Positions 16,599 through 27,200 of a stretch of 44,480 nt of DNA are shown piece by piece. Position 1 is the first letter of the stretch. The number at the start of each line of letters is the position of its first letter. A program made the translations under genes and the position numbers. The stretch is from Pseudoduganella buxea. Lineage in GTDB: Bacteria; Pseudomonadota; Gammaproteobacteria; Burkholderiales; Burkholderiaceae_D. Location of the stretch: NCBI RefSeq assembly GCF_009720835.1, contig NZ_WNKZ01000048.1, positions 1-44,480 on the forward strand, written 5' to 3'. The notes beneath the pieces were generated by a model, which made no database searches, was not told where the DNA came from, and worked only from the letters and a program-made list of their open reading frames with translations.

Positions 16599-17801
16599 AT
16601 GCAACGTATCACCATCCTCGGCGCCACCGGTTCCATCGGCGTTTCCACGCTCGACGTCATCGCGCGCCACCCCGAACGCTACGCGGTCCATGCCCTGTCC
16701 GCCCACAGCCGGGTGGAGGAACTGGCCGCGCAATGCCGGCAGTTCCGCCCGGCCCGCGCCGTGGTCGGCACGCAGGACGCCGCCGACCGCCTGGCCGCGC
16801 TGCTGCGCGCGATGGGCCTGGTCACGCAGGTCGAGTGGGGCGAGGCGGCCCTGTGCGACATCGCCAGCGCGCCTGAAGTGGACGGCGTGATGGCCGCCAT
16901 CGTCGGTGCCGCCGGCCTGGCGCCCACGCTGGCCGCCGCCCGCGCCGGCAAGAAGGTAATGCTGGCCAACAAGGAAGCGCTCGTCATGTCGGGCCAGCTG
17001 TTCATGGATGCCGTGCAGGAAAGCGGCGCCACCCTGCTGCCCATCGACAGCGAGCACAACGCCATCTTCCAGTGCCTGCCCAAGGGCTACGGCCGGGTGC
17101 CCGATGCGGCCGGCGTGACGAAGATCCTGCTGACGGCGTCGGGCGGACCGTTCCTGAAGCGCGCCGTCGAGAGCCTGGAACGGGTCACGCCGGACGAAGC
17201 CTGCAAGCACCCGAAATGGGTCATGGGTCGCAAGATTTCCGTCGATTCGGCCACGATGATGAACAAGGGCCTGGAAGTGATCGAGGCGCACTGGCTGTTC
17301 GGTGCCCCCGCCGAACGCATCGAAGTGGTGATCCACCCGCAATCCGTGATCCACTCGATGGTGTCGTACAACGACGGCTCCGTGCTGGCCGAGCTGGGCA
17401 ACCCGGACATGCGCACGCCCATCGCCCACGCGCTGGCCTACCCGGAGCGGATCGCCTCCGGCGTGGCCCAGCTGGACCTGACGGCCATCGGCACCCTGCA
17501 GTTCGAAAAACCGGATTTCGCCCGCTTCCCCTGCCTGGCGCTGGCCTTCGACGCCCTGCGCGCGGGCGGCACGGCGCCGGCCCTGCTGAACGCGGCCAAT
17601 GAAGTGGCAGTGCAGGCCTTCCTGGACGAGCGCATCGGCTTCCGCCAGATCGACCGGGTCATCGCCACCGTGATGGATCGGCTGCCCCATGGCGCGGCCA
17701 CGTCGATCGAGGCCGTGATGGCCCAGGACGGACTGGCGCGCCGCGCCGCCGACGATGTCATCGCGCGCCTGGACCGCCCGCTGCTGGCGGCCGGCGCCTG
17801 A
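16599..17801 (+). CDS. dxr: 1-deoxy-D-xylulose 5-phosphate reductoisomerase
   Basis: A 400-aa NADPH-dependent enzyme that converts DXP to MEP, the committed step of the non-mevalonate isoprenoid pathway, which supplies UppS in the same cluster. Seen are the NADPH loop GATGSIG near the N-terminus, NKEALVMSG, the metal-binding [10 protein letters not shown], and the substrate and metal block [21 protein letters not shown]. The frame is open for 400 bases upstream, overlapping cdsA, but the ATG at 16599 has AAGGA upstream and matches the family N-terminus [14 protein letters not shown]. Confidence 0.97.
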   Translation: MQRITILGATGSIGVSTLDVIARHPERYAVHALSAHSRVEELAAQCRQFRPARAVVGTQDAADRLAALLRAMGLVTQVEWGEAALCDIASAPEVDGVMAAIVGAAGLAPTLAAARAGKKVMLANKEALVMSGQLFMDAVQESGATLLPIDSEHNAIFQCLPKGYGRVPDAAGVTKILLTASGGPFLKRAVESLERVTPDEACKHPKWVMGRKISVDSATMMNKGLEVIEAHWLFGAPAERIEVVIHPQSVIHSMVSYNDGSVLAELGNPDMRTPIAHALAYPERIASGVAQLDLTAIGTLQFEKPDFARFPCLALAFDALRAGGTAPALLNAANEVAVQAFLDERIGFRQIDRVIATVMDRLPHGAATSIEAVMAQDGLARRAADDVIARLDRPLLAAGA

Positions 17802-17817
17802 GCCCCCCGATGAGTTC

Positions 17818-19200
17818 ATGATGAACGGCGTCCTCGGCTTCCTGCAAACCCTGCTGGCCTTTGCCGGCGCCTTCGGCACCCTGGTCGTGCTGCACGAGCT
17901 GGGCCACTGCGTCGTGGCGCGCTGGTGCGGCGTCAAGGTGCTGCGCTTCTCGGTGGGCTGGGGCAGGGTGGTGTGGTCGTGGCGCTCCCGTCCCGACGGT
18001 ATCGAGTGGGCGCTGTCGTCGCTGCCGCTGGGCGGCTACGTGCGCATGCTCGACGCGCGCGACCAGGATGTCAAGCACCTGTCCGAGGACGACCTGCGGC
18101 ACGAGTTCACGCGCCAGAACGTGTGGAAGCGCATCGCCATCATCGCCGCCGGCCCGGCCACCAACTTCCTGCTGGCCATCGTGCTGCTGGCGGGCCTGTA
18201 CATGCACGGCGTCGAGGAGCCCAGCGCCCGCATCGCCGAACCGGCCGCCGCCACGCCGGCCCGGCAGGCCGGCCTGCACCGGGGCGACATCATCGTCGCC
18301 GTCGGTGGCGAAGCCGTCGCCAGCTGGTCGGAAATGCGCTGGCAGCTGATTCGCGCCGCCACCGACGGCGAGCAGCAAGACGTGCCGCTGACGGTGCGGC
18401 GCCCGGGCCGGGGTGACTACACCTTCACCTTGCCGGCGGCGGCGCTGAACGATTTCGATCCCGACAGCGACGTCGCCGCCGCCGTCGGCCTGGCCCTTGC
18501 GCTGCCGCCGCCCGTGCTGGGGCGGGTCGACCCGGCCGGCCCGGGCGGGCGCGCCGGATTGCAGCCGGGCGACCGCATCGCCGCCATCGACGGCGTGCCG
18601 GTCGTCGACGTGGGGGCCTTCATGGCCATCGTGCGCGCTGCGCCTGGCAAGCAGCTGGTGCTGGACGTGCGGCGTGGGGCGCAGGCGCTGCGCCTGTCCA
18701 TCGTGCCCGAAGCGTCGCCCGCGGGCGCTGGCGGTAAAGGGTCTGTAACAGTCGGTAAGATCAGGGTGGAGTTGACGGGCCGGCCGGATATGATCGTCGT
18801 CAGCGATGGTCCGTTCGGCGCGCTGGCCAAGGCCGTCACGAAGGTGTGGGACACCAGCGTGCTGACGGTGCGCATGATCGGACGCATGCTGACGGGCGAC
18901 GTCTCGTGGAAGAACGTCACGGGACCGATCACCATCGCCGACTATGCCGGACAGACTTCGCGCATCGGCGTGGCCAGCTATCTGTCCTTCATCGCCATGG
19001 TCAGCATTAGCCTGGGCGTAATGAATTTGCTACCGATTCCCGTTCTGGATGGTGGCCATTTGCTGTATTATTCGCTGGAAGTTTTGACTGGGCGCCCGGT
19101 GCCGGAGCGTTTTGGGGAGATTGCACAGCGTCTGGGTGTGGGGTTGTTGGTGACCTTGATGGCACTCGCTGTGTTCAACGACGTTGTGCGGTTGATGTGA
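17818..19200 (+). CDS. rseP: Site-2 protease RseP
   Basis: A 460-aa inner-membrane zinc metalloprotease that cleaves anti-sigma-E RseA within the membrane after DegS, and clears remnant signal peptides. Zinc ligands are H26 and H30 in HELGH, with the third ligand in NLLPIPVLDGGHLLYY. Two PDZ domains lie between (about 115-200 and 205-295), each with a recognisable ligand loop (RQAGLHRGD, RAGLQPGD). ATGs at 17818 and 17821 are adjacent; only a weak GAG lies upstream. No rseA or rpoE is in the window. Confidence 0.95.
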   Translation: MMNGVLGFLQTLLAFAGAFGTLVVLHELGHCVVARWCGVKVLRFSVGWGRVVWSWRSRPDGIEWALSSLPLGGYVRMLDARDQDVKHLSEDDLRHEFTRQNVWKRIAIIAAGPATNFLLAIVLLAGLYMHGVEEPSARIAEPAAATPARQAGLHRGDIIVAVGGEAVASWSEMRWQLIRAATDGEQQDVPLTVRRPGRGDYTFTLPAAALNDFDPDSDVAAAVGLALALPPPVLGRVDPAGPGGRAGLQPGDRIAAIDGVPVVDVGAFMAIVRAAPGKQLVLDVRRGAQALRLSIVPEASPAGAGGKGSVTVGKIRVELTGRPDMIVVSDGPFGALAKAVTKVWDTSVLTVRMIGRMLTGDVSWKNVTGPITIADYAGQTSRIGVASYLSFIAMVSISLGVMNLLPIPVLDGGHLLYYSLEVLTGRPVPERFGEIAQRLGVGLLVTLMALAVFNDVVRLM

Positions 19201-19301
19201 TCCGCCCGGCGCACGTGCAGTCTCGTGTTAGAGAAGCCGGTTCTCAATGAGCGCAGATCTGCGGTCATCGCGAAGCGGCTTCCAAGCCATTATATTTGCC
19301 A

Positions 19302-21638
19302 ATGAAATTCAATTCTGACCGCTTTGCCTTGCCTTCCTTTCGCCGCAGCCTGATCGGTGCCGCCGTACTGGCCTTCTGCTCCGGCAGCGCTTTCGCCATC
19401 GCCCCCTTTGTCGTGAAGGATATCCGGGTCGAGGGCATCCAGCGGACCGAAGCCGGCACCGTGTTCAGCTACCTGCCGGTGCGAGTCGGCGAGACCTTCA
19501 GCGACGACAAGAGCGTGGCCGCCATCAAGGCCCTGTATGCCACCGGCATCTTCAAGGACGTGCGCCTGGAAGCGGACGGCGGCGTGCTGGTCGTGATCGT
19601 CGAGGAGCGTCCCGCCATCGCCAAGGTGGACTTCAGTGGCACCCATGAATTCGAGAAGGACATGCTGGTCAAGGCGCTGAAGGACATCGGCGTCGGCGAA
19701 GCCAAGACCTTCGACAAGGCCACGGTCGATCGCGCCGAACAGGAATTGAAGCGCCAGTACCTGTCGCGCGGCCTGTATGGCGTGAAGATCACCACCACCG
19801 TCACGCCGATGGAGCGCAACCGCGTCAGCATCACGTTCAACGTGGATGAAGGCGAGATCGCCCGCATCAAGCAGATCAATATCGTCGGCAACAAGGTGTT
19901 CTCGGACAAGGAACTGCGCAAGGAACTGCAGCTCAACACCAGCACCTGGTTCAGCTGGTACACCAAGGCCGACCAGTATTCGAAGACGAAGCTGACGGGC
20001 GACATCGAGGCGCTCAAGTCGTTCTACCTGGACCGCGGCTATATCGAGATGAACGTCGACTCGACCCAGGTCTCGATTACGCCGGATAAGAAGGACATCT
20101 ACCTCACCATCAACATCACCGAAGGCGAGAAGTACACCGTCTCGGACATCAAGTTCGAAGGCGAGATGTTCGGCCGCGAGGAAGAGCTGCGCCAGCTGGT
20201 GCTGCTGTCGCCCGGTTCGACCTATTCCGGCGCGCGCCTGACGGCGACGAACAAGCTGATCACGGACCGCCTGGGCACCTTCGGCTACGCCTTTGCCAAC
20301 GTCAATGCCAACCCGGAAGTGAACCGCGAGAAGCGCGAAGTGGCCTTCACGTTCATGATCGACCCGGGCAAGCGCGCCTACGTGCGCCGCATGAATATCG
20401 CCGGCAATACGACGACGCGCGACGAAGTGATCCGCCGTGAGTTCCGCCAGTTCGAGTCGAGCTGGTACGACGCCAACAAGATCAAGCTGTCGCGCGACCG
20501 CGTCGACCGCCTGGGCTACTTCAAGGACGTGACGATCGACACGCCGGAAGCGCAAGGCACGTCCGACCAGGTCGACGTCAACCTGACGGTGGTGGAAAAG
20601 CCCACGGGCAGCTTCCAGATCGGCGGCGCCTTCTCGCAGGCCGAGAAATTCAGCCTGAACGCGTCGATCCAGCAGGCCAACTTCGCCGGTTCCGGCAACA
20701 CCGTCGGCATCGACCTGAACACGAGTAAGTACAGCCGCACCATCGCCTTCTCGGAAACCAATCCGTACTTCACGGACGACGGCGTGTCGCAAAGCTATGA
20801 GCTGTACCTGCGCACGTTCCGCCCGCCCGCGGTCAATATCGGCATGTACGCCATCAAGCAGACGGGTGGACGCGTCAGCTGGGGCGTGCCGTTCTCGGAA
20901 GTGGACACGGTCTTCTTCGGCATCGGCCTGGAACACGCCAACGTCGAGACGGACAACTCCAGCCCGAGCTTCTACAAGAAGTACGTGGCCGACCTGGGCG
21001 GTCCCGCCAACGGCGAAGGTTCCGTGTCGTCCAACTCCGTGCCGCTGACGGTGGCATGGGGCCGCGACAGCCGCGACAGCGCCGTCACGCCGACGGTGGG
21101 CCGCTACCAGCGCGCCAACCTGGAAATCGACGTCGTGGGCGACTCGAAGTACTTCCGCGCCGTCTACGAGCACCAGTGGTATCGTCCGCTGACGCAGACG
21201 ATGACGCTGGCGCTGAAGGGCGAGTTCGACTACGGCCACGGCATCGGCGGCAAGCCTTACCCCGTCTTCAAGAACTTCTACGCCGGCGGCATCGGCTCCG
21301 TGCGCGGCTACTACAGTTCCTCGCTGGGCTACGTCGACCCGTCCAACAACGATGCGCTGGGCGGCGCCTCGCGCCTGATCGGCAACGCCGAACTGCAGAT
21401 GCCGTTCCCCGGCCAGGGCAAGGACCGCAGCCTGCGCTGGTTCGGTTTCCTCGACGGCGGCCAGGTCTACACGGAAGGCCAGAAGATGCGCCTGTCCGAG
21501 CTGCGCTTCTCGACGGGCCTGGGCATCAGCTGGATTTCCCCGGTCGGTCCGCTCAAGTTGAGTTATGCTAAGCCCCTGAACGCGAAACCGGGCGATCGCC
21601 TGGAACGCTTCCAGTTCCAGATGGGTACGGGCTTCTGA
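19302..21638 (+). CDS. bamA: Outer membrane protein assembly factor BamA
   Basis: A 778-aa essential Omp85 insertase. A signal peptide ends around residue 32 (SGSAFA). Five POTRA domains fill roughly residues 36-430. The C-terminal beta-barrel includes the conserved IGSVRGY (VRGYY) loop motif that closes the barrel, and the protein ends in phenylalanine (MGTGF), the standard outer-membrane signature. The family N-terminal pattern F.VKDIRVEGIQRTEAGTVFSY is present. No ribosome binding site is obvious before the ATG. In the 100-bp gap after rseP are GAGAA/TTCTC and GCAGATCTGC palindromes. skp follows, and the two act together in envelope biogenesis. Confidence 0.97.
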   Translation: MKFNSDRFALPSFRRSLIGAAVLAFCSGSAFAIAPFVVKDIRVEGIQRTEAGTVFSYLPVRVGETFSDDKSVAAIKALYATGIFKDVRLEADGGVLVVIVEERPAIAKVDFSGTHEFEKDMLVKALKDIGVGEAKTFDKATVDRAEQELKRQYLSRGLYGVKITTTVTPMERNRVSITFNVDEGEIARIKQINIVGNKVFSDKELRKELQLNTSTWFSWYTKADQYSKTKLTGDIEALKSFYLDRGYIEMNVDSTQVSITPDKKDIYLTINITEGEKYTVSDIKFEGEMFGREEELRQLVLLSPGSTYSGARLTATNKLITDRLGTFGYAFANVNANPEVNREKREVAFTFMIDPGKRAYVRRMNIAGNTTTRDEVIRREFRQFESSWYDANKIKLSRDRVDRLGYFKDVTIDTPEAQGTSDQVDVNLTVVEKPTGSFQIGGAFSQAEKFSLNASIQQANFAGSGNTVGIDLNTSKYSRTIAFSETNPYFTDDGVSQSYELYLRTFRPPAVNIGMYAIKQTGGRVSWGVPFSEVDTVFFGIGLEHANVETDNSSPSFYKKYVADLGGPANGEGSVSSNSVPLTVAWGRDSRDSAVTPTVGRYQRANLEIDVVGDSKYFRAVYEHQWYRPLTQTMTLALKGEFDYGHGIGGKPYPVFKNFYAGGIGSVRGYYSSSLGYVDPSNNDALGGASRLIGNAELQMPFPGQGKDRSLRWFGFLDGGQVYTEGQKMRLSELRFSTGLGISWISPVGPLKLSYAKPLNAKPGDRLERFQFQMGTGF

Positions 21639-21664
21639 GCCCCGACCCGTCGTTTAGGAGAATC

Positions 21665-22195
21665 ATGTTGAAGTCATCCGCTACGCTTGGCAAGTTCCTT
21701 GCCGCCTCGGCGCTGGGCTGGCTGGCGCTGGGGGGAATCGCTCCGGCGCAGGCGCAGGCGTCACGCATCGCCTGGCTCAGTCCCGAACGGATCTATAATG
21801 AGTCGCGCCTGGCCAAGCTGGCCGGCGAGAAGCTGAAGGAAGAGTTTTCGCCGCGCGAGAAGGCCGTTCAGGCCCTGGCACAGCGCCTGAAGGCCGCCAC
21901 CGACAAGCTGGCCAGCGAGGAAGGCAAGGCCGTGCCGGAAGCCGAGCACGCGAAAACCCAGCGCGACGTGGTCGAGCTGGACAAGGAATTCCAGCGGCGC
22001 CAGCGCGAATTCCGCGAGGACCTGAACCAGCGCACCAACGAGGAACGCGCCGTGATCGCCGAAAAGGCCACGCGCATCATCAAGCAGCTGGCGCAGACCG
22101 AAGGCTTCGACATCGTGCTGCAGGATGCCGTCTGGGCCAGCCCGCGCATCGACATCACCAAGCGCGTGCTGGAAGAGCTGGACAAGGACAAATAA
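21665..22195 (+). CDS. skp: Periplasmic chaperone Skp (OmpH)
   Basis: A 176-aa chaperone that holds unfolded outer-membrane proteins on their way to BamA. The signal peptide runs to about residue 32 (APAQAQA). The mature part starts with the short strand [15 protein letters not shown]. It then has long charged helices (about 55-135) forming the trimeric tentacles, and ends with the strand [11 protein letters not shown]. Length and layout fit OmpH/Skp. GGAG lies seven bases before the ATG. It follows bamA by 26 bases and precedes lpxD by 16. Confidence 0.93.
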   Translation: MLKSSATLGKFLAASALGWLALGGIAPAQAQASRIAWLSPERIYNESRLAKLAGEKLKEEFSPREKAVQALAQRLKAATDKLASEEGKAVPEAEHAKTQRDVVELDKEFQRRQREFREDLNQRTNEERAVIAEKATRIIKQLAQTEGFDIVLQDAVWASPRIDITKRVLEELDKDK

Positions 22196-22211
22196 ACAGA
22201 TCGGATCACTC

Positions 22212-23279
22212 ATGGGCCTTCGACTAGGAGAACTGGTCGAGCGCTTGGGCGGACAGTTGATCGGCGACCCGAACACGCAAGTGCTCGGGATCGCGCCATT
22301 GACGGACGCCGGCGTTTCACACATCAGCTTTCTCAGCAACAGCAAATTTCGCGCACAGGCCGGCCAGAGCCGCGCCGCCGCACTGATCGTATCCCCGAAT
22401 GACGACGCGCTGGTGGCCCAGACCTACCCGGGGGCGCGCATCGTCACGAACAATCCCTACGCCTGGTTCGCCCATGCGGCGCAGTTGTTCGAGGCGCTGA
22501 CGGCCATCGTGCCGGCGGCGGGCATCCACCCGTCCGCCGTGGTGGATGCGACGGCCGTCGTCGACGCCAGCGCCCATGTCGGCGCCAACGTCACGATCGA
22601 GGCCGGCGCGCGCATCGGGCCCGGGGTCGTCATCGACGCCGGCTGCTACATCGGCCGCGATGCCGTCATCGGCGAGAAGACGCACTTCTTCGCCAACGTG
22701 ACGTTCCACGCCCGCTGCATCATCGGCGCGCGCGGCATCGTCCATTCCGGTGCCGTCATCGGCACGGACGGCTTCGGCTTCGCCAACGAGGGCGGCGTCT
22801 ACGTGCGCATTCCGCAAACGGGGCGCGTCGTCATCGGCGACGATGTCGATATCGGCGCCTCGACGACGATCGACCGGGGCGCGCTGGCCGACACCATCAT
22901 CGAGGATGGCGTCAAGCTGGACAACCAGATCCAGATCGGCCACAACTGCCATATCGGCGCGCACACGGCCATGGCCGGCTGCGTCGGCGTGGCCGGCAGC
23001 GCCAGGATCGGCAAATACTGCACCTTTGGCGGCGCCGCCATGGTGCTGGGTCACCTGACCATTGTCGACCGTGTCCACGTGTCGTCGGCCAGCATGGTGT
23101 CGCGCTCGATCCTGGAACCGGGCCAGTACACGGGCTTCTATCCGCTGGCGAAGAACAGCGAGTGGGAAAAGAGCGCCGCCATCGTACGCAACCTGTCGAC
23201 CATGCGCGAGAAGATCCGCGCACTGGAAAAGACCATTAAAACGATAACGTCACAAGACGAGAAACACGACGAATCATGA
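22212..23279 (+). CDS. lpxD: UDP-3-O-acylglucosamine N-acyltransferase
   Basis: A 355-aa trimeric acyltransferase, third step of lipid A synthesis, that adds a hydroxyacyl chain from ACP to the 2-amino group. Residues 1-100 are the uridine-binding domain; residues 105-310 are left-handed hexapeptide repeats. The catalytic histidine is H244 in [10 protein letters not shown]. The C-terminal helix (about 312-350) is charged. The ATG at 22212 matches the family start; longer frames into skp are ignored. Its last four bases overlap the fabZ start (ATGA), implying translational coupling. Confidence 0.97.
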   Translation: MGLRLGELVERLGGQLIGDPNTQVLGIAPLTDAGVSHISFLSNSKFRAQAGQSRAAALIVSPNDDALVAQTYPGARIVTNNPYAWFAHAAQLFEALTAIVPAAGIHPSAVVDATAVVDASAHVGANVTIEAGARIGPGVVIDAGCYIGRDAVIGEKTHFFANVTFHARCIIGARGIVHSGAVIGTDGFGFANEGGVYVRIPQTGRVVIGDDVDIGASTTIDRGALADTIIEDGVKLDNQIQIGHNCHIGAHTAMAGCVGVAGSARIGKYCTFGGAAMVLGHLTIVDRVHVSSASMVSRSILEPGQYTGFYPLAKNSEWEKSAAIVRNLSTMREKIRALEKTIKTITSQDEKHDES

Positions 23280-23749
23280 CAACTACCGAAAACAAGACGC
23301 TTGACATCAACCAGATCAAGGAACTGCTGCCGCACCGCTACCCGATGCTGCTGGTGGACCGCGTGCTGACCTGGGAAGCGCACAAGACCATCACGGCCAT
23401 CAAGAACGTGACGGCCAACGAGGAATTCTTCAACGGGCACTTCCCGCACAAGCCGGTCATGCCTGGTGTCCTGATGATCGAGGCGATGGCGCAGACGGCG
23501 GCAATCCTGTCGTTCCTGACGATGAACGTCAAGCCGGACGAGAATTCGGTGGTCTACTTCGTCGGCATCGACAACACGCGCTTCAAGCGCCCCGTCGGCC
23601 CCGGCGACCAGCTGAAGATGGATGTCGAGATCCTGCGCACCTCGCGCGGCATCTGGAAGTACAAGGCCGTCGGCAGCGTCGACGGCCAGGTGGCGGTGGA
23701 AGCCGAGCTGATGTGCACCATCCGCAATACGGCCGAAGCGGCGTCGTAA
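23276..23749 (+). CDS. fabZ: 3-hydroxyacyl-ACP dehydratase FabZ
   Basis: A 157-aa hotdog-fold dehydratase that makes trans-2-enoyl-ACP in fatty acid elongation. It competes with LpxD and LpxA for hydroxyacyl-ACP, which explains its place among the lpx genes. Seen are [14 protein letters not shown] and the active-site block [20 protein letters not shown], with the catalytic His and Glu. Length is typical. It overlaps lpxD by four bases. Confidence 0.97.
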   Translation: MTTTENKTLDINQIKELLPHRYPMLLVDRVLTWEAHKTITAIKNVTANEEFFNGHFPHKPVMPGVLMIEAMAQTAAILSFLTMNVKPDENSVVYFVGIDNTRFKRPVGPGDQLKMDVEILRTSRGIWKYKAVGSVDGQVAVEAELMCTIRNTAEAAS

Positions 23750-23769
23750 CACCGGACCCGGAGGCAAGC

Positions 23770-24558
23770 ATGGCAACCATCCACCCCAGCGCCATCGTCG
23801 ACCCGAAAGCCCAGCTGGGCGAGGGCGTCGAGATCGGCGCCTATTCGATCGTGGGTCCGAACGTCGTCATCGGCGATCGCACCTGGGTCGGTCCGCACGT
23901 CGTCATCGAAGGCCACACGACCATCGGCAGCGACAACAAGTTCTTCCAGTTCTCGTCGATCGGCGCGCCGCCGCAGGACAAGAAGTGGAACGGCGAACCG
24001 ACCCGCCTGGAAGTGGGCGACCGCAACACGATCCGCGAATTCTGCACCTTCAACCTGGGCACCGTGCAGGACAAGGGCGTGACGAAGCTGGGCAACGACA
24101 ACTGGATCTCGGCCTACGTCCACCTGGCGCACGACTGCGTGGTGGGCAGCAATACGATCTTCTCGAACAATGCCCAGATGGCCGGGCACGTGGAGATCGG
24201 CGACTGGGTCATCATGAGCGGCTACGCCAATGTGCACCAGTTCTGCAAGATCGGCGCCCACGCCTTTGTCGGCATGAGCACCAGCCTGACGCAGGACGTG
24301 CCGCCCTTCGTGCTGTTGAACGGCAATCCGGCCCAGGCCCACGGCATCAATATCGAAGGCCTGAAGCGGCGCGGCTTCACGCGCGAGCAGATCAACGCCC
24401 TGCGGGCTGCCTACAAGACGCTGTACCGCTCCGGCCTGACCCTGGAAGAAGCCAAGGCGGCGCTGCTGGCGCAGGAACAGGCGACGCCGGATGCGGCCGA
24501 ACACCTGCGCGCCTTCCGCACCTTCCTCGATACGGCCAGCCGTGGCATCGTCCGCTGA
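23770..24558 (+). CDS. lpxA: UDP-N-acetylglucosamine acyltransferase
   Basis: A 262-aa trimer that adds 3-hydroxyacyl to UDP-GlcNAc, the first step of lipid A synthesis. Hexapeptide repeats run from residue 2 to about 190. The catalytic base is H121 in HLAHDCVVG (H125 in E. coli). FNLGTVQD replaces the enteric IHRGTVQ and is usual in betaproteobacteria. LNGNPAQAHGIN marks the substrate and chain-length region. GGAGG lies ten bases before the ATG. The 3' end overlaps the likely lpxB start. Confidence 0.97.
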   Translation: MATIHPSAIVDPKAQLGEGVEIGAYSIVGPNVVIGDRTWVGPHVVIEGHTTIGSDNKFFQFSSIGAPPQDKKWNGEPTRLEVGDRNTIREFCTFNLGTVQDKGVTKLGNDNWISAYVHLAHDCVVGSNTIFSNNAQMAGHVEIGDWVIMSGYANVHQFCKIGAHAFVGMSTSLTQDVPPFVLLNGNPAQAHGINIEGLKRRGFTREQINALRAAYKTLYRSGLTLEEAKAALLAQEQATPDAAEHLRAFRTFLDTASRGIVR

Positions 24559-25720
24559 AGCTGCCGACATCGCCGATATTGCCGTCGTCGCCGGCGAACT
24601 GTCCGGCGACCTGCTGGCCGGGCGCCTGCTGTCGGGCCTGCGCCGGCACCTGCCGGACGCGCGCTTCCACGGCATCGGCGGCCCGCGCATGATCGCGCAA
24701 GGTTTCGAATCGCACTGGCCCATCGAGACCATGACGGTGCGGGGCCTGTTCGAGATCATTCCCCGCTACCGCGAACTGAAGGGCATCCAGAACGCACTGC
24801 GCGACCGTCTCATCGCCGAGAAACCGGCCGTCTTCATCGGCGCCGACTACCCCGGCTTCAACCTGGGCCTGGAAGCGCAGCTCAAGGCCGCCGGCATCCC
24901 CACGATGCATTACATCGGGCCGCAGATCTGGGCCTGGCGGGGCGGGCGCATCAAGAAGATCGTCAAGTCCGTGTCGCACATGCTGGTGGTGTTTCCGTTC
25001 GAGGAAGCGATCTACCGGGCCGCCGGCGTGCCCGTCACCTACGTGGGCCATCCGCTGGCCGAAGTGATCCCGATGGTGCCGGACGAAGGCGCCGCGCGGC
25101 GCGAGCTGGGCCTGCCGGAAGATGCCAACATCATCACCCTGATGCCGGGCAGCCGCATGGGGGAGCTCAAGTACAACACGGCCGCCTTTGTCGGCGCCGC
25201 GAAGCTGCTGCAGGCGCGCGACCGTTCGCTGCGCTTCATCGCGCCGATGGCCGGGGACAAGCAGCGCGACTACTTCCGCCAGCTGGTGCGGGAAGCGGGC
25301 CTGCAGGACGTGGAGATCACCCTGCTGGACGGACAAAGCCATACGGCCATCTGCGCCGCCGATGCCGTGCTGGTCGCATCCGGCACGGCCTCGCTGGAAG
25401 TGGCCCTGTTCAAGAAGCCGATGGTGATCGCGTATAGAATGATGCGGGCATCGTGGGAAATCATGCGCCATATGGGCTACCAGCCGTGGATCGGCCTGCC
25501 CAATATCCTGGCGCGCGAGTTCCTCGTGCCCGAGCTGCTGCAGCACCACGCCAGCCCCGAAGCGCTGGCCGAGGCGATGTGGCGGCAGTTGACGGATGCG
25601 CCGCACCGCATGGCGCTGGCGCAGCGCTTCACCGACATGCACCACAGCCTGCTGCGCAACAGCGCGGAAGAGGGCGCGGCGGCAGTCATGCAAGTCATTC
25701 AAGACGGTAGAACACCATGA
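24542..25720 (+). CDS. lpxB: Lipid A disaccharide synthase
   Basis: A 392-aa GT19 glycosyltransferase that joins lipid X and UDP-2,3-diacylglucosamine. The N-terminal motif is [16 protein letters not shown], and GIGGPRM and the C-terminal nucleotide site ([12 protein letters not shown]) are present. No ATG lies near the expected start. The best candidate is GTG at 24542, overlapping lpxA by 17 bases and giving a length close to E. coli LpxB (382 aa). No ribosome binding site is clear, so coupling to lpxA translation is likely. It overlaps rnhB by four bases. Confidence 0.93.
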   Translation: MASSAEAADIADIAVVAGELSGDLLAGRLLSGLRRHLPDARFHGIGGPRMIAQGFESHWPIETMTVRGLFEIIPRYRELKGIQNALRDRLIAEKPAVFIGADYPGFNLGLEAQLKAAGIPTMHYIGPQIWAWRGGRIKKIVKSVSHMLVVFPFEEAIYRAAGVPVTYVGHPLAEVIPMVPDEGAARRELGLPEDANIITLMPGSRMGELKYNTAAFVGAAKLLQARDRSLRFIAPMAGDKQRDYFRQLVREAGLQDVEITLLDGQSHTAICAADAVLVASGTASLEVALFKKPMVIAYRMMRASWEIMRHMGYQPWIGLPNILAREFLVPELLQHHASPEALAEAMWRQLTDAPHRMALAQRFTDMHHSLLRNSAEEGAAAVMQVIQDGRTP

Positions 25721-26337
25721 ACCTCCTGCAGACCGGCCTGTTCGACGACCTGCCTTACTCGCTCGACGAAATCATCTGCGGCGTCGATGAAGCCGGGCGC
25801 GGGCCCCTGGCCGGGCCCGTCTACGCGGCCGCCGTGATCCTGCACCGCGAGCGTCCCATCGAGGGCCTGCGCGACTCGAAGAAGCTGACCGAGGCGCGCC
25901 GCGAGGAACTGGCGCCGCTGATCAAGCGCGACTGCATTGCCTGGGCCATCGCCAAGGCTTCCGAGGCGGAAATCGACAAGATCAATATCCTGCAGGCCTC
26001 CCTGCTGGCGATGAAGCGGGCCGTCCATGCGCTCGAGACGATTCCCACCCTGGCTCTTATCGACGGCAACAAGTGCCCCGTGATGCGCATCCAGACCATC
26101 GCCATCGTCGACGGCGACGACAAGATCGAATCGATTTCGGCCGCGTCGATCCTGGCCAAGACGGCGCGCGACGACGCGCTGCGCAAGCTGCACAAGAAGT
26201 ACCCGCAGTACGGCTTCGACCAGCACAAGGGCTACGGCACGGCGCAGCACCTGCAGGCCCTGAAGACGCATGGCGTGTCGCCCGTGCACCGGCGCTCGTT
26301 CGCGCCTGTGCGCGAGCTGCTGGAACAACTGTTTTAA
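25717..26337 (+). CDS. rnhB: Ribonuclease HII
   Basis: A 206-aa nuclease that cuts RNA in RNA-DNA hybrids and starts removal of misincorporated ribonucleotides. Acidic residues D and E sit in [13 protein letters not shown], another D in LIDGNKCP, and the [10 protein letters not shown] motif follows. Length is typical. The ATG overlaps the lpxB stop (ATGA), the common lpxB-rnhB arrangement. Confidence 0.96.
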   Translation: MNLLQTGLFDDLPYSLDEIICGVDEAGRGPLAGPVYAAAVILHRERPIEGLRDSKKLTEARREELAPLIKRDCIAWAIAKASEAEIDKINILQASLLAMKRAVHALETIPTLALIDGNKCPVMRIQTIAIVDGDDKIESISAASILAKTARDDALRKLHKKYPQYGFDQHKGYGTAQHLQALKTHGVSPVHRRSFAPVRELLEQLF

Positions 26338-26361
26338 CGCTGTCCCTTTGAAGTCCGACCT

Positions 26362-27147
26362 TTGAAAACCATCACCTCGCGCGATAACGCGCAGTACAAG
26401 GACCTGAAGCACCTGGCCACCAGTTCGCAGGCGCGCCGCAAGGCCGGCCGCACCCTGCTCGACGGCGTGCACCTGTGCGAAACGTGGCTGCAGCTGCGCG
26501 GCCTGCCGGAGCAGTGCATCGTCAGCGAAAGCGCCATGCATAACGGGGAAGTCGCCGCCATCGTCGCGCGCGTGACGGCGGACCACGGGCACTGCCTGTG
26601 CCTGCCGGACGCGCTGTACGCGCCCCTGAGCCAGGTGGAGCACGGCGTCGGGCTGATGTTCCTGGTCGAGACGCCGCAGCGGGCCACGCCGGCGGCGCTG
26701 TCCGTCAATGCCGTCCTGCTCGACAATGTGCAGGACCCCGGCAATGTCGGCTCGATCCTGCGCAGTGCCGCCGCCGCCGGCGTCAAGCAGGTGTTCTGCA
26801 GCCCCGGCACGGCGTTCTGCTGGTCGCCCAAGGTGCTGCGCGCGGCCATGGGTGCCCACTTCGTGCTCGATATTTTCGAAAACGCCGAGTTGGCGCCCTT
26901 GCTGCGCGAGGCGCCGATCGCCACTCTGGCCACCAGCGGCTACGCCGAGCAGCGCCTGTTCGACGTCGATTTGAAACGGCCCGTGGCCTGGGTCTTCGGC
27001 CACGAAGGGCAGGGCGTGTCGGACGAGCTGCTGTCGCTGGCGCGCTACCGGGTGGTGATTCCCCACCTGGGGCAGGTCGAGTCGCTGAACGTGGCCGCGT
27101 GTGCGGCGGTATGCTTTTTCGAACAGGTCAGGCAGAATCTGAGCTGA
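26362..27147 (+). CDS. TrmH/SpoU family RNA 2'-O-methyltransferase
   Basis: A 261-aa SPOUT methylase predicted to use S-adenosylmethionine on a ribose of rRNA or tRNA. The N-terminal 100 residues form the substrate-binding domain. The three SpoU motifs are present: DNVQDPGNVGSILRSA, FGHEGQGVS and IPHLGQVESLNVAACAAV. The only plausible start is TTG at 26362, 24 bases after rnhB. The rnhB-methylase order is conserved in Burkholderiales. RlmB-like by motif, but the target base cannot be told from sequence. Confidence 0.9.
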   Translation: MKTITSRDNAQYKDLKHLATSSQARRKAGRTLLDGVHLCETWLQLRGLPEQCIVSESAMHNGEVAAIVARVTADHGHCLCLPDALYAPLSQVEHGVGLMFLVETPQRATPAALSVNAVLLDNVQDPGNVGSILRSAAAAGVKQVFCSPGTAFCWSPKVLRAAMGAHFVLDIFENAELAPLLREAPIATLATSGYAEQRLFDVDLKRPVAWVFGHEGQGVSDELLSLARYRVVIPHLGQVESLNVAACAAVCFFEQVRQNLS

Positions 27148-27200
27148 GTGGTGGCGCCCGCCACCTGGCCCCAGGATACAGCCTTCACATAGGAGCGCGG

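Noticed and set aside
19290..21239. 649-codon frame antisense to bamA
   Set aside because: Composition and full overlap with an unambiguous bamA mark it as a shadow. The same applies to the long antisense frames over gudD (1994-3244), the M28 peptidase (31316-33001) and ppsA (35112-37478).
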